Origin: CAIOZA01 sp964464375
GTDB lineage: Bacteria > Bacteroidota > Ignavibacteria > Kapaibacteriales > UBA2268
Direction of reading: 5' to 3'
Assembly (NCBI GenBank): GCA_964464375.1
Contig: CAYXFU010000070.1
Span: 1-10,065, forward strand
DNA length: 10,065 nucleotides
The notes under the pieces are model-generated. The model searched no databases. It saw nothing but the letters and a program-made list of their open reading frames with translations, and had not been told where the DNA came from. Below, piece after piece: positions 1 to 7,906 of the stretch. Within the stretch, counting starts at the first letter, position 1, and every line of letters begins with the position of its first letter. The position numbers and the translations under genes were made by a program.

Positions 1-25
1 TATATATAAACATTGGGAATCGTGT

Positions 26-97
26 GCCAACCTCACCCCGATAGTAAAAAATTATAAAGTTTATAAAGTTGGGGAACAGCCGCCAACCTCACCCCGA
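26..97. repeat. 16-bp direct repeat pair
   Basis: GCCAACCTCACCCCGA occurs twice, at 26-41 and 82-97. Between the copies is a tandem TTATAAAGT (52-60 and 61-69). The second copy continues into CCCTCTCC. This C-rich stretch stands out in very AT-rich surroundings. It may be part of a dispersed intergenic repeat whose other copies lie outside the window. No function can be assigned. Confidence 0.6.
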
Positions 98-262
98 CCC
101 TCTCCGTGCAGTTTATGCAATTATGCTGATATATCAAGGACTTACAGAGATTTTATATTTTTAACTTTCTTATTACATACACTTTAATATTTCTAACTCT
201 CTATATTTTTTTTGATTTTATAGGTAGATTTGTCCACCTAAACAAACTAAAAATGAAGTAAC

Positions 263-415
263 GAACAATATATTTCTAATCACAATCGAGAATATGAACG
301 TTTCCTTCATAAGCCTATTAATTTCAAGGCATCACCACCTGCTATTCAATCATGAGGCATTGGTAAGGCTGGAAATGATCTTTAAGAGATGATGACTAAT
401 GCAATTGCCTATTAA
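263..415 (+). pseudogene. Possible decayed coding remnant, family unknown
   Basis: One plus-strand frame reads about 30 residues of protein-like composition (NHNREYERFLHKPINF, then a proline-rich stretch). It is broken by TGA at 353-355, continues GIGKAGNDL, is broken again by TAA at 383-385, then reads EMMTNAIAY to TAA at 413-415. Polar and hydrophobic residues look non-random across both stops, which suggests an old gene fragment. I do not recognise the family, and in AT-rich spacer a chance frame is possible. Confidence 0.18.
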
Positions 416-456
416 TATCTCTTGATCTTAAATGTTCTGAACTAATAATATTATAT

Positions 457-612
457 TTAATATTTCACAAACTTCCCTACTTTATCTCCAATCCTAATAA
501 AATAGACTCCTGAAGCTAATCCACTTATATCAATATTCATCTGCTCAGTGCAAATGTAGCTTCCCATCTCAATGCCGATAATGGAATACATGGTAAGAAT
601 ATCTTCATTTCT
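457..612 (-). pseudogene. Remnant of a T9SS type A C-terminal sorting domain
   Basis: The minus strand encodes about 51 residues from a stop at 613-615 down to TAA at 457-459. It contains YSIIGIEMGSY, then MNIDISGLASGVYFIRIGDK and a final KFVKY. This is the classic ending of a type IX secretion sorting domain: a YxxxG strand, then DISxLxxGxYFIRIG, then a K-F-x-K end. In intact proteins about 80 such residues follow a large secreted passenger and direct export and surface attachment. Here only the last half survives; no passenger lies upstream, and the frame is closed by stops. It marks the genome as T9SS-bearing. Confidence 0.72.
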
Positions 613-683
613 TTATTAACTATAAACTTTGCTGTCTGAATTATGAAGTCTTTGTCGAATATTCGCTTATTTCGCCGATCCAT
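537..683 (-). pseudogene. Truncated IS3-type transposase OrfA start, chimeric 48-codon frame
   Basis: A minus-strand ATG at 683-681 is preceded by AAAGGAG with 6 nt spacing, one of the strongest ribosome binding sites in the window. The frame begins MDRRNKRIFDKDFIIQTAKF and continues IVNKEMK. This resembles the basic N-terminus and first helix of IS3-family OrfA, whose usual pattern is RRxFDKEFxxEAVxLVxExGxK. After about residue 28 the similarity ends. The frame then runs through the T9SS sorting-domain remnant in a different reading frame and stops at TGA 539-537. The full OrfA is about 90-100 residues, so the helix-turn-helix and all of OrfB are missing. The family assignment rests on a short stretch. 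Confidence 0.45.
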
Positions 684-924
684 TTTGATCTCCTTTCATT
701 GCTAAATATTAAATTTAACAATTTTTCCTCTCTCTTCCTACTGTATCTCATACTGGGTGAAGATCAAAATCAAAATATTACGTAATTAATACACTGCGTA
801 TCAATAAATGAAGGGTTTTTTGATTTATTTTTTAAATAAGTTATATATGTTTTTTTTTAAATTAATTTTTTGCTATATTGTTTGTCGTACTAATGAAACA
901 AGAAAGCATCTATTAGAATATATT

Positions 925-962
925 TTGAAATTTTAGCTACATTTTTTTTATAATCGATCGAT
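925..962 (+). promoter_or_regulatory. Candidate sigma70-like promoter for the kinase operon, with overlapping palindrome
   Basis: TTGAAA (925-930) is followed after 18 nt by TATAAT (949-954), a near-consensus pair. The perfect 10-bp palindrome ATCGATCGAT (953-962) overlaps the -10 box and the expected start and could be an operator. Transcription would begin near 961 and give a leader of roughly 210 nt. If the host uses the Bacteroidota-type sigma factor (-33 TTTG, -7 TANNTTTG), this match could be fortuitous in AT-rich DNA. Confidence 0.35.
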
Positions 963-980
963 AAGCTTCTTATGGTAGAT

Positions 981-1043
981 TCAACCAGCAACAATTGATT
1001 CGTTTCCGAATTATCCCAGATTTCAATTTCTCGGTCTGGTTGA
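981..1043 (+). promoter_or_regulatory. Inverted repeat in the leader of the kinase operon
   Basis: TCAACCAG (981-988) and CTGGTTGA (1036-1043) are perfect 8-bp complements 47 nt apart, within the presumed 5' leader. A smaller hairpin (GCCT 1152-1155, AGGC 1162-1165) lies just before the start codon. They could fold in the mRNA or bind a regulator. No riboswitch class is recognised. Confidence 0.22.
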
Positions 1044-1174
1044 TTTTCTTTAGGAATATCTTATGTTGGAATCTATATGGCTATAAAATATCGAAATCTG
1101 TAGAAATATTGCAGTATTAATAAATATTCTGCAAAAGAAACATATATTAATGCCTAAAAACAGGCAAACAACGG

Positions 1175-4100
1175 ATGATAAATATGAACGAAACCAATTT
1201 ACAATTAATAAAAAAGTTGGAAGAAATTGCAACTTCAATATCTTTAACAAATTCACTATACGAATTAGCTTCAAAAGTAGACTCAATTCTCAGTGAGTTA
1301 ATTGATGTCGAAAACAACGGATTGTATCTGTTCGATCCTGTATTGAAAGAACTTAGACTTTTTGTTGCAAAAGGATTTTCTGAGGCACAAATATTGGAAG
1401 CAGAAAGAACTGCGGTCGATCGTCATCCCGGAAAAGTTTTCCGGACCGGTGAAGAATTATATATCAGCGATACATTAGAAGATAAAGATGGACATTCAAA
1501 GAGCATCGTCAACTCTCCTACTGTCAGAACGAGACTTTATTTGCCTGTCTTTGCCGGAGATCAATGCGTAGGAGCTTTCGGAATCACGTCTTCCACCCCA
1601 AATAGATTCACAGAAGAAGACAAGGCTTATTTGTCATTTATCTGCAATATTTCGGGTTCTGCTTATCAGAATATAATTGCAAATCTGGAGATAAAAAAGA
1701 ACTTAAGCCGAACAAACGCATTAATTGCAGATATGCATTCAGGTGTTTTAGTTGAGAATGAAGACAGAAATATAGTCCTTACAAATCAAAAATTCTGTGA
1801 ATTGTTTGCTATTCCTGCTCCACCGGAAGCCTTAGTCGGAATGGATTGCGTTGTCGCTGGAGATCAATCCAAAGAATTATTTGTTGATCCGGTTCAATTC
1901 ATTTCAAGAGTCAATACAATCTTGTCCGATGGTAAATTGGTAACCAATGAAGTCCTTAGTTTGAAAGATGGCAGAACTTTCCAACGAGATTATAGTCCTA
2001 TCTCTATTGATGGTATAAATTTTGGGCATCTTTGGATGTATCATGATATTTCCGAAAGCATTGCTTCTCAGAAGGCACTCATAGAAAGTGAAATGAAGTA
2101 TCGAACTGTGATCGAAACTTCTCCAGATGCTATCGGATACTTCGATTCTTATGCTAACGTACTCATGATGAATGACTTTGCTGTTCATTTATTTGGCTAT
2201 GAATCTGAGTCGGAGATGATCGGTAAGAACGCCCTTGAATTCTTTCTTCAGGATGAACAGATGGAGGCTGGATTAGCCATTCAGCAAATCATGGAAACCG
2301 GAGTCAGCAGAGAGTTGAAATTCAAACTAAAGAAAAAAGATGGATCTTACTTTCATTCTGAATTCAGTTGTGGAGCGATTTATGATTCAAATAAAGTAAT
2401 AAATGGATTGATAGCAATTACCCGCGATGTCTCCGACAGGATAAAAATGGAGAATTCAACAAAGGAAAGCGAAAAGAAATACCGTGAGTTATTCGAGCAC
2501 ATGAATAGCGGATTCGTTTTGCATGAGTCTATCACCGATGAAAACAATATCCCTGTTAACTTCAGATTCATCGAATCAAACAAATATTACGAAGCATTTA
2601 GCGGTTTTCCACCCGAAGCCGTCAAAGGTAAGACTATCAAGGAGCTAATGCCTAATGCAGACATCAATATGATCAAAAAATATTGTAATGTAGGTTTAAC
2701 AGGTGAACCCTTCGAAATGGAATATTTTTCTCAAACTTTCAATAAGCACATCAGAGTTAATTGTTATTCTCCTGCACCTAATTACTTTGCTGCTATTTTT
2801 GAAGACATATCCGAACGAAAGAATAACGAACAAATTATTCTTGATCTTAATGATAGACTCAATCTTGCAATCAAAGCTTCTTCGCTTGGTATCTGGGAGT
2901 GGAATATCGAGGACAATAGCTTGATTTGGGATAAATCCATGTATGATTTATATGATATTTCTGAAGAAAACTTTGAAGGCATTTTTGACACCTGGATCAA
3001 AAAAGTACATCCTGAAGACCAGCATAAATGTCTACTCGCGCTTGATATGGCAATTAAGGGTGAAAAAGAGTATGACCTGCAATTCAGAACGATAGGATTC
3101 GGCAATAAAATCAGATATATCAAGGCTGCTGCTAATGTAATCAGAAACCAGAATGGTGAAGCAGTTAAGATGATTGGAATTAATTTTGACATTTCTGAAA
3201 TTATGGAAGCTGGTCTTGAAATCAAACAGAGTGAAACTAATTTCACTTCTTTCTTCAATACAAATAATGATCTTCTTTTTGTTCTGGATGAAAAAGGAGA
3301 CATGTTAAAAGTAAACAAAACCGTTACCGATAGATTGAATTTTTCTGAAAAAGAACTTATTGGCAAAAATATCCTAATGGTTCATCCTCCGGAACGCCGC
3401 GATGAGGCTGGAAGAATAGTTATGGAAATGCTACAGGGAACAACGGAAAGCTGCCCTGTTCCTGTTGTCACCAAGGATGGCAAGCAGATTCCTGTTGAAA
3501 CTAAAGTAATGCAGGGCATTTGGAATGGCAAGAATGCACTTTTTGGCATTACTAAGGATATATCTGCAATTAAAAAATCTGAGGAAAAATTCTCTAAAAT
3601 TTTCCATTCTCACAGCGCATTAATGGCTTTGACGTCTCTTGATGCTAATTGCTACGTAGATATTAATGAGGCTTTCTCTAGAGTCACTGGGTATTCACGT
3701 GACGAAGTAATCGGCAAATCACCTGCGGATCTTTCCCTGTTTGCTCATATCGAAGATAGAGATAGAGCACTTGAGATGATGCAAGAGAAAGGTTCAGTTC
3801 AGGATTATGAAGTCGAAATTAAGATTAAATCGGGCGAGATAAGAATTGGGTTATTTTCTGTTGACCTGATCGAAATACAGGATGAAAAGTTATTGCTAAC
3901 TATTATGGTTGACATAACTGACAGAAAACGGATCGAAGAAGCACTCAAGCTCAGCGAAGCAAAAATCAGAGCTATCATTGACAGTGCATTTGTTGGGATT
4001 ATGACAATTGATGACATGGGAAGAATTACATCGGTTAATGACTCACTTAATAAACTTTGTGGTTATGAAGCAGATGAATTATTGAATATGTCAATGAATG

Positions 4101-5287
4101 TCCTCATACCCAAGGATTCAAGACCAAAACATGATCAATTTCTTGCCAATAAATCCAGTTCCAGCAATAAATCAATGGTTGGAAAGACTTTAGAAGTGAC
4201 CGCTGTAAAAAAGAATGGGACCATTTTTCCTGCTTACATATCAGTTGCAGAATTTTTCGTCGAGGGTCAAAGGAAATATGCAGCATTCTTTGAAGATTTA
4301 TCTGATCTGAAAAAAACACAGGAGCAATTAATTCAATCAGAAAAACTTGCATCTTTAGGCCAGCTGGTGGCAGGAGTTGCTCACGAGATTAACTCACCAT
4401 TAGGAGCTATTCGTGCTTCTAATGAATCAGTAATCGATTCGATGTTTTATCTTCTCGGAAATTTAAAGAATTTTTCAAAATATCCAAATGAATTTATGGA
4501 AATATTCCATGAACTTCTTAAAATGTCTCAAACGAAATCAATGAACCTAACAACCCGGGAAGAACGGGAATTGGTTAACAATTTGAAAATTGAATTAGAG
4601 AATAAAGGGATAGAAAACAGTTATGAATTGGCTGGTAAATTCATCGAAATGGGTATATACTCAGGCTATGATAAATTTATCCATGCTTTTCAATCACAAG
4701 AATTTGAGGAAGTGATTAAAATTGCTTCAAAAGTCTCTACTCTTTTTACGAGTACAAATATCATTAAGACTGCCACAGAGAGAGCAAATAAAATTGTATT
4801 TGCTCTAAAAAATTATGCCCGGTACGATAATAATTCCTTACCTGTTGATTACATGATTGAGGACGGACTGGAAACAGTATTAACACTTTATCAAAATATA
4901 ACAAAGTTGGGTGTCGAGGTTACAAAGTCTTTTGAGTATAACAAACCGATTCTATGCTATCCCGATGAACTGAATCAGGTCTGGACTAACTTAATTCTAA
5001 ATGCTCTACAATCTATGGATTATAAGGGAAAGGTATTTATCAGCACCAGTGAAAAGCATGGATATGTGGTCGTTACTTTTAGAGATATCGGTGCCGGAAT
5101 ACCCGAGGAAATCAGAGATAAAATTTTCAATCCATTCTTTACAACGAAACCTTTGGGAGAGGGAACCGGAATAGGACTTGACATAGTAAAGAAGATAATT
5201 GACAAGCATAACGGTAAAATCGAATTCGATAGTAAACTTAACATTGGAACTGAATTCAGAATATATATACCAATAGAAACAAACTAA
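1175..5287 (+). CDS. Soluble GAF/multi-PAS sensor histidine kinase
   Basis: This 1370-residue kinase has no membrane segment or signal peptide, so it should act in the cytoplasm. Domain order: GAF (about 15-168), PAS1 (176-296), PAS2 (306-424), PAS3 (434-548), PAS4 of the PAS_3 type (562-676), PAS5 (690-800), PAS6 (803-918), PAS7 (924-1046), HisKA and HATPase. The H-box is VAGVAHEINSPLGAI with phospho-acceptor His1070. The N-box has Asn1272 and Asn1276, G1 is DIGAGIP (1304-1310), and an F-box and G2 GEGTGIGL (1328-1335) follow. All catalytic boxes are intact, so it should be an active autokinase. About 130 mostly helical residues separate the H-box from IVFALKNYARY (1207-1217), an insertion seen in one HisKA subfamily. 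There is no receiver domain; the two downstream genes supply receivers. ATG 1175 is used; ATG 1184 in the same frame is an alternative, and neither has a strong ribosome binding site. The stimulus is unknown. Confidence 0.95.
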   Translation: MINMNETNLQLIKKLEEIATSISLTNSLYELASKVDSILSELIDVENNGLYLFDPVLKELRLFVAKGFSEAQILEAERTAVDRHPGKVFRTGEELYISDTLEDKDGHSKSIVNSPTVRTRLYLPVFAGDQCVGAFGITSSTPNRFTEEDKAYLSFICNISGSAYQNIIANLEIKKNLSRTNALIADMHSGVLVENEDRNIVLTNQKFCELFAIPAPPEALVGMDCVVAGDQSKELFVDPVQFISRVNTILSDGKLVTNEVLSLKDGRTFQRDYSPISIDGINFGHLWMYHDISESIASQKALIESEMKYRTVIETSPDAIGYFDSYANVLMMNDFAVHLFGYESESEMIGKNALEFFLQDEQMEAGLAIQQIMETGVSRELKFKLKKKDGSYFHSEFSCGAIYDSNKVINGLIAITRDVSDRIKMENSTKESEKKYRELFEHMNSGFVLHESITDENNIPVNFRFIESNKYYEAFSGFPPEAVKGKTIKELMPNADINMIKKYCNVGLTGEPFEMEYFSQTFNKHIRVNCYSPAPNYFAAIFEDISERKNNEQIILDLNDRLNLAIKASSLGIWEWNIEDNSLIWDKSMYDLYDISEENFEGIFDTWIKKVHPEDQHKCLLALDMAIKGEKEYDLQFRTIGFGNKIRYIKAAANVIRNQNGEAVKMIGINFDISEIMEAGLEIKQSETNFTSFFNTNNDLLFVLDEKGDMLKVNKTVTDRLNFSEKELIGKNILMVHPPERRDEAGRIVMEMLQGTTESCPVPVVTKDGKQIPVETKVMQGIWNGKNALFGITKDISAIKKSEEKFSKIFHSHSALMALTSLDANCYVDINEAFSRVTGYSRDEVIGKSPADLSLFAHIEDRDRALEMMQEKGSVQDYEVEIKIKSGEIRIGLFSVDLIEIQDEKLLLTIMVDITDRKRIEEALKLSEAKIRAIIDSAFVGIMTIDDMGRITSVNDSLNKLCGYEADELLNMSMNVLIPKDSRPKHDQFLANKSSSSNKSMVGKTLEVTAVKKNGTIFPAYISVAEFFVEGQRKYAAFFEDLSDLKKTQEQLIQSEKLASLGQLVAGVAHEINSPLGAIRASNESVIDSMFYLLGNLKNFSKYPNEFMEIFHELLKMSQTKSMNLTTREERELVNNLKIELENKGIENSYELAGKFIEMGIYSGYDKFIHAFQSQEFEEVIKIASKVSTLFTSTNIIKTATERANKIVFALKNYARYDNNSLPVDYMIEDGLETVLTLYQNITKLGVEVTKSFEYNKPILCYPDELNQVWTNLILNALQSMDYKGKVFISTSEKHGYVVVTFRDIGAGIPEEIRDKIFNPFFTTKPLGEGTGIGLDIVKKIIDKHNGKIEFDSKLNIGTEFRIYIPIETN

Positions 5288-5293
5288 TACATC

Positions 5294-6580
5294 ATGAAAA
5301 AACCAGTTATTATTTGTGTTGATGACGAAAAAATTGTTCTGGACAGTCTTGCAATTGAACTTAACAATACATTTTATGGAAAAATACTAATCGCTACTGC
5401 TGAGAATGGCATAGAAGCACTCGAGCTGGTAGATGATTTTATGCAAAATAATTATGATATTCCTTTAGTAATATCAGATTATATCATGCCCGAGATGTAT
5501 GGAGATGAGTTACTAAGACTTATAAAAGACAGATCGCCTGAAACAAAATCAATTCTCCTTACAGGTCAGGCATCACTCGATGGAATTGAGAATTCTATAA
5601 AATGGGCTAATCTCTATAGGTACATTCCAAAACCCTGGGAAAAGAACGATCTCAAACTCACCATAACTGCTGCTTTTAAAGCTTTTTTTGAAGCAAAAAT
5701 ACTAAAACAGCAGGGTGAAATGATTGAAAAACTCAATAGTGAACTTGAAGAAAAGGTGGAAAACAGAACCAAAAAGCTTCAGGATTTAGAATTAGATATA
5801 CTTTCCCAATTTGAAAAAGCAATTTTTGCTTTAGCTGAACTCCAATTGAATTCCAATCATATTGTTAAAAATAAAATTCAGCGTATGCGAAAGTATACTC
5901 ATAAAATACTTACAAAATCAAATCTTTCAAATAGTATCGATGTCAATTATGGTGTTCTCCTTTCTCATTTGGGATGTGTTAATATCGACAATGCTCTTTT
6001 AGAGCGGTACTTTTACTCTGACAATTTGTCAAAAAATGAAATTAAGCAACTGGCTCAAAGTAATTTTTCGGCTCTAGATTCATTATTCAAAATACCATGC
6101 TTCAGTAGTGTTGGTAATGCTGTTAGGTATTATTTCTATACTTTGTTCAATTATGAAAAACCATTTCCAATTGACATTTCAGCTTTACAAATCGCCAAAA
6201 TAATTAAAATTACTTTCGATTATGACAAATATATTGTCAATGGGATGTCCTCCTCTGCAGCACTGGCAAAAATGTCAACAGACCCTCAGCTTTATCAAGC
6301 TGCTTATCTCGAAGCGCTGAGCGATAATTCTGATGAAGGCAATCCATTTAAAGCTTATAAAGCGAACATTCCAAAGGCAGAAACAAAAATCAAAAGTAAC
6401 ATTAAAGCTGTTAAATTTAAAGAATTAGCTTTTGGGATGCTGCTAGCTGATTCAATATACGACACTTCAAATATGAAATTGGTATCTAAAGGATTAGAAA
6501 TATCTGACGATCTTATTAATTCATTGATTAAGTATAATTTACTTTGTGAAATCAAAGAACCAATTTTTGTATATGGATAA
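5294..6580 (+). CDS. Response regulator: receiver plus degenerate HD-GYP domain
   Basis: This 428-residue protein starts 6 nt after the large kinase gene, so the two are probably cotranscribed and form a pair. The receiver (1-125) is intact: acidic Asp10/Asp11, phospho-acceptor Asp62 (VISDYIMPEM), Thr90 and Lys113 in YRYIPKPWE. A coiled coil (about 130-165) leads to an HD-GYP-like region (about 170-345). The position equivalent to HDIGK reads SHLGC (224-228), and the histidine-rich HHExxDGxGYP motif is replaced by a stretch without metal ligands ending in FP (about 279-292). Cyclic-di-GMP phosphodiesterase activity is therefore unlikely. The fold is supported by family-typical pieces: LERYF..LSxxE, IxKITFDYDKYIVNGMSSSAAL, and a C-terminal VKFKELAFGMLLADSIYD region (372-390). 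It likely works by binding partners or ligands when phosphorylated. Confidence 0.88.
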   Translation: MKKPVIICVDDEKIVLDSLAIELNNTFYGKILIATAENGIEALELVDDFMQNNYDIPLVISDYIMPEMYGDELLRLIKDRSPETKSILLTGQASLDGIENSIKWANLYRYIPKPWEKNDLKLTITAAFKAFFEAKILKQQGEMIEKLNSELEEKVENRTKKLQDLELDILSQFEKAIFALAELQLNSNHIVKNKIQRMRKYTHKILTKSNLSNSIDVNYGVLLSHLGCVNIDNALLERYFYSDNLSKNEIKQLAQSNFSALDSLFKIPCFSSVGNAVRYYFYTLFNYEKPFPIDISALQIAKIIKITFDYDKYIVNGMSSSAALAKMSTDPQLYQAAYLEALSDNSDEGNPFKAYKANIPKAETKIKSNIKAVKFKELAFGMLLADSIYDTSNMKLVSKGLEISDDLINSLIKYNLLCEIKEPIFVYG

Positions 6581-6593
6581 TCAGACAGAAAAT

Positions 6594-6602
6594 AGAGGGT
6601 GG
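6594..6602 (+). promoter_or_regulatory. Ribosome binding site for the GTG start at 6610
   Basis: AGAGGGTGG lies 7 nt upstream of GTG 6610 in the 29-nt gap after the preceding gene. It is the clearest purine-rich site in the operon. It supports the GTG start, which also gives the receiver a normal short N-terminal extension. Confidence 0.5.
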
Positions 6603-6609
6603 CAAATTC

Positions 6610-7773
6610 GTGGAACAAAGCAGTAATAGTTTAAAACAGGTTATAGTTGCGGTTGACGACGAGAAAATTGTCTTGAGTAGTTTAAGATATCAGTTGCAAA
6701 AGGAATTCAACGATGAATTTATCATTGAAATCTGCGAAAGAGCTGCTGAAGCAATCGAAATAATCGATAACTACATTCTAAAAGGTTACGATGTTCCGCT
6801 GGTCATCACTGATAATATAATGCCTGAGTTGAGAGGCGATGAATTTCTGAAAATTATCTATGACAAGCACCCCGATATTGTTCTGATAATGTTAACCGGT
6901 GCTGCCACTCTTGAAGGAATAACCAATGCAGTCAATAACGCAAAATTATTCCGGTATATTACAAAACCGTGGGAACCCCAAGATTTTATTCTTACTATAA
7001 AATCAGCATTATCAATATACAATAAGAATAAACAGCTAATTAAATACAAAAATGAACTCGAAGAAGCTAACAAAGACCTTAGATCACTGGATATATCTAA
7101 GAATTATTTTCTCAATCTACTAGCACATGAACTCAATACACCTCTCAATTCAATATTGAATTTCTCGGCTCTAATTAAGGATAAAAAGGACTTGGATTCT
7201 ATTATTTTCTTCTCGGAAATAATTAATAGTTCTGCCAGAAAATTGAAGCGAATTACTGCACTGTCGTTAATCATAGCCAAAATTCGTATTGATAAGTATG
7301 AAATGAATTTTAATCAGATTTCTATTAATGAAGTTCTTGACAGTTCAATACTAACGTGTCAGAAGAAGATTAAGGAAAAAAACATTACAATCGATAAAAG
7401 AATCCAACCAGGTAATCACTTTACCATTGCTGATAATTATTTGATCAGTTTAGCTTTTGATTCAATTCTTGATAATTCCGCTAACTTCTCAACAACGGAT
7501 TCCGTGATTACTATTAATGTCAATAGAGTTGAAGATCTAATTTTAATCAGCATTGCGGATCAGGGCAAAGGATTCACTAGTGAGACTCTTGACAATCTAT
7601 TTAAGATTTTTCATTCTGACGATATTAACAATCATTCTAACGGAATCGGACTAAGCCTTGCTCTTGTAAAACTAATACTGGATGCACACAATGGACATAT
7701 AGAAGTCAAGAACAATTTAATAGGGGCTGAAGTTATAATTACACTTCCTTGGTCTTGGGATATACAATCCTGA
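6610..7773 (+). CDS. Receiver-histidine kinase without a sensor domain
   Basis: This 387-residue cytoplasmic protein reverses the usual hybrid order: the receiver comes first, then the kinase. The receiver (8-135) has Asp16/Asp17, phospho-acceptor Asp68 (VITDNIMPEL), Thr96 and Lys119 in YITKPWE, and is clearly related to the receiver of the gene before it. A short coiled coil (about 137-160) joins it to HisKA with LLAHELNTPLNSI, His173. In the HATPase, G1 is DQGKGF (317-322) and G2 is SNGIGLSLA (343-351). The N-box reads DSILDNS (284-290): the first conserved Asn is Ser285, while Asn289 remains. Because that Asn helps hold Mg-ATP in this fold, kinase activity may be weak or lost. It starts with GTG, 29 nt after the second gene, and is the last gene of the operon. 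It probably receives phosphate from the large kinase and relays or tunes the signal. Confidence 0.9.
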   Translation: MEQSSNSLKQVIVAVDDEKIVLSSLRYQLQKEFNDEFIIEICERAAEAIEIIDNYILKGYDVPLVITDNIMPELRGDEFLKIIYDKHPDIVLIMLTGAATLEGITNAVNNAKLFRYITKPWEPQDFILTIKSALSIYNKNKQLIKYKNELEEANKDLRSLDISKNYFLNLLAHELNTPLNSILNFSALIKDKKDLDSIIFFSEIINSSARKLKRITALSLIIAKIRIDKYEMNFNQISINEVLDSSILTCQKKIKEKNITIDKRIQPGNHFTIADNYLISLAFDSILDNSANFSTTDSVITINVNRVEDLILISIADQGKGFTSETLDNLFKIFHSDDINNHSNGIGLSLALVKLILDAHNGHIEVKNNLIGAEVIITLPWSWDIQS

Positions 7774-7906
7774 GACTACCGAAATAAACAACAAAACCAA
7801 TCATTCAAAAGCCATCCTTATTTTAATAAAAACCCTGAATATCATAAGACAATTTAGCTTATTGCCTAGGGATCAAAATGACTAGATCGTGTTACCATAA
7901 GTCTAA

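Noticed and set aside
1050..1286. A 78-codon minus-strand frame rich in hydrophobic residues
   Set aside because: It overlaps the start and leader of the kinase gene, and its apparent membrane character comes from reading AT-rich DNA antisense.
2782..3366. A 194-codon open frame on the minus strand
   Set aside because: It lies fully inside the large kinase gene, opposite PAS4 and PAS5, has no family-like motif, and its composition (rich in S, L, I) is what the reverse of a coding strand gives.
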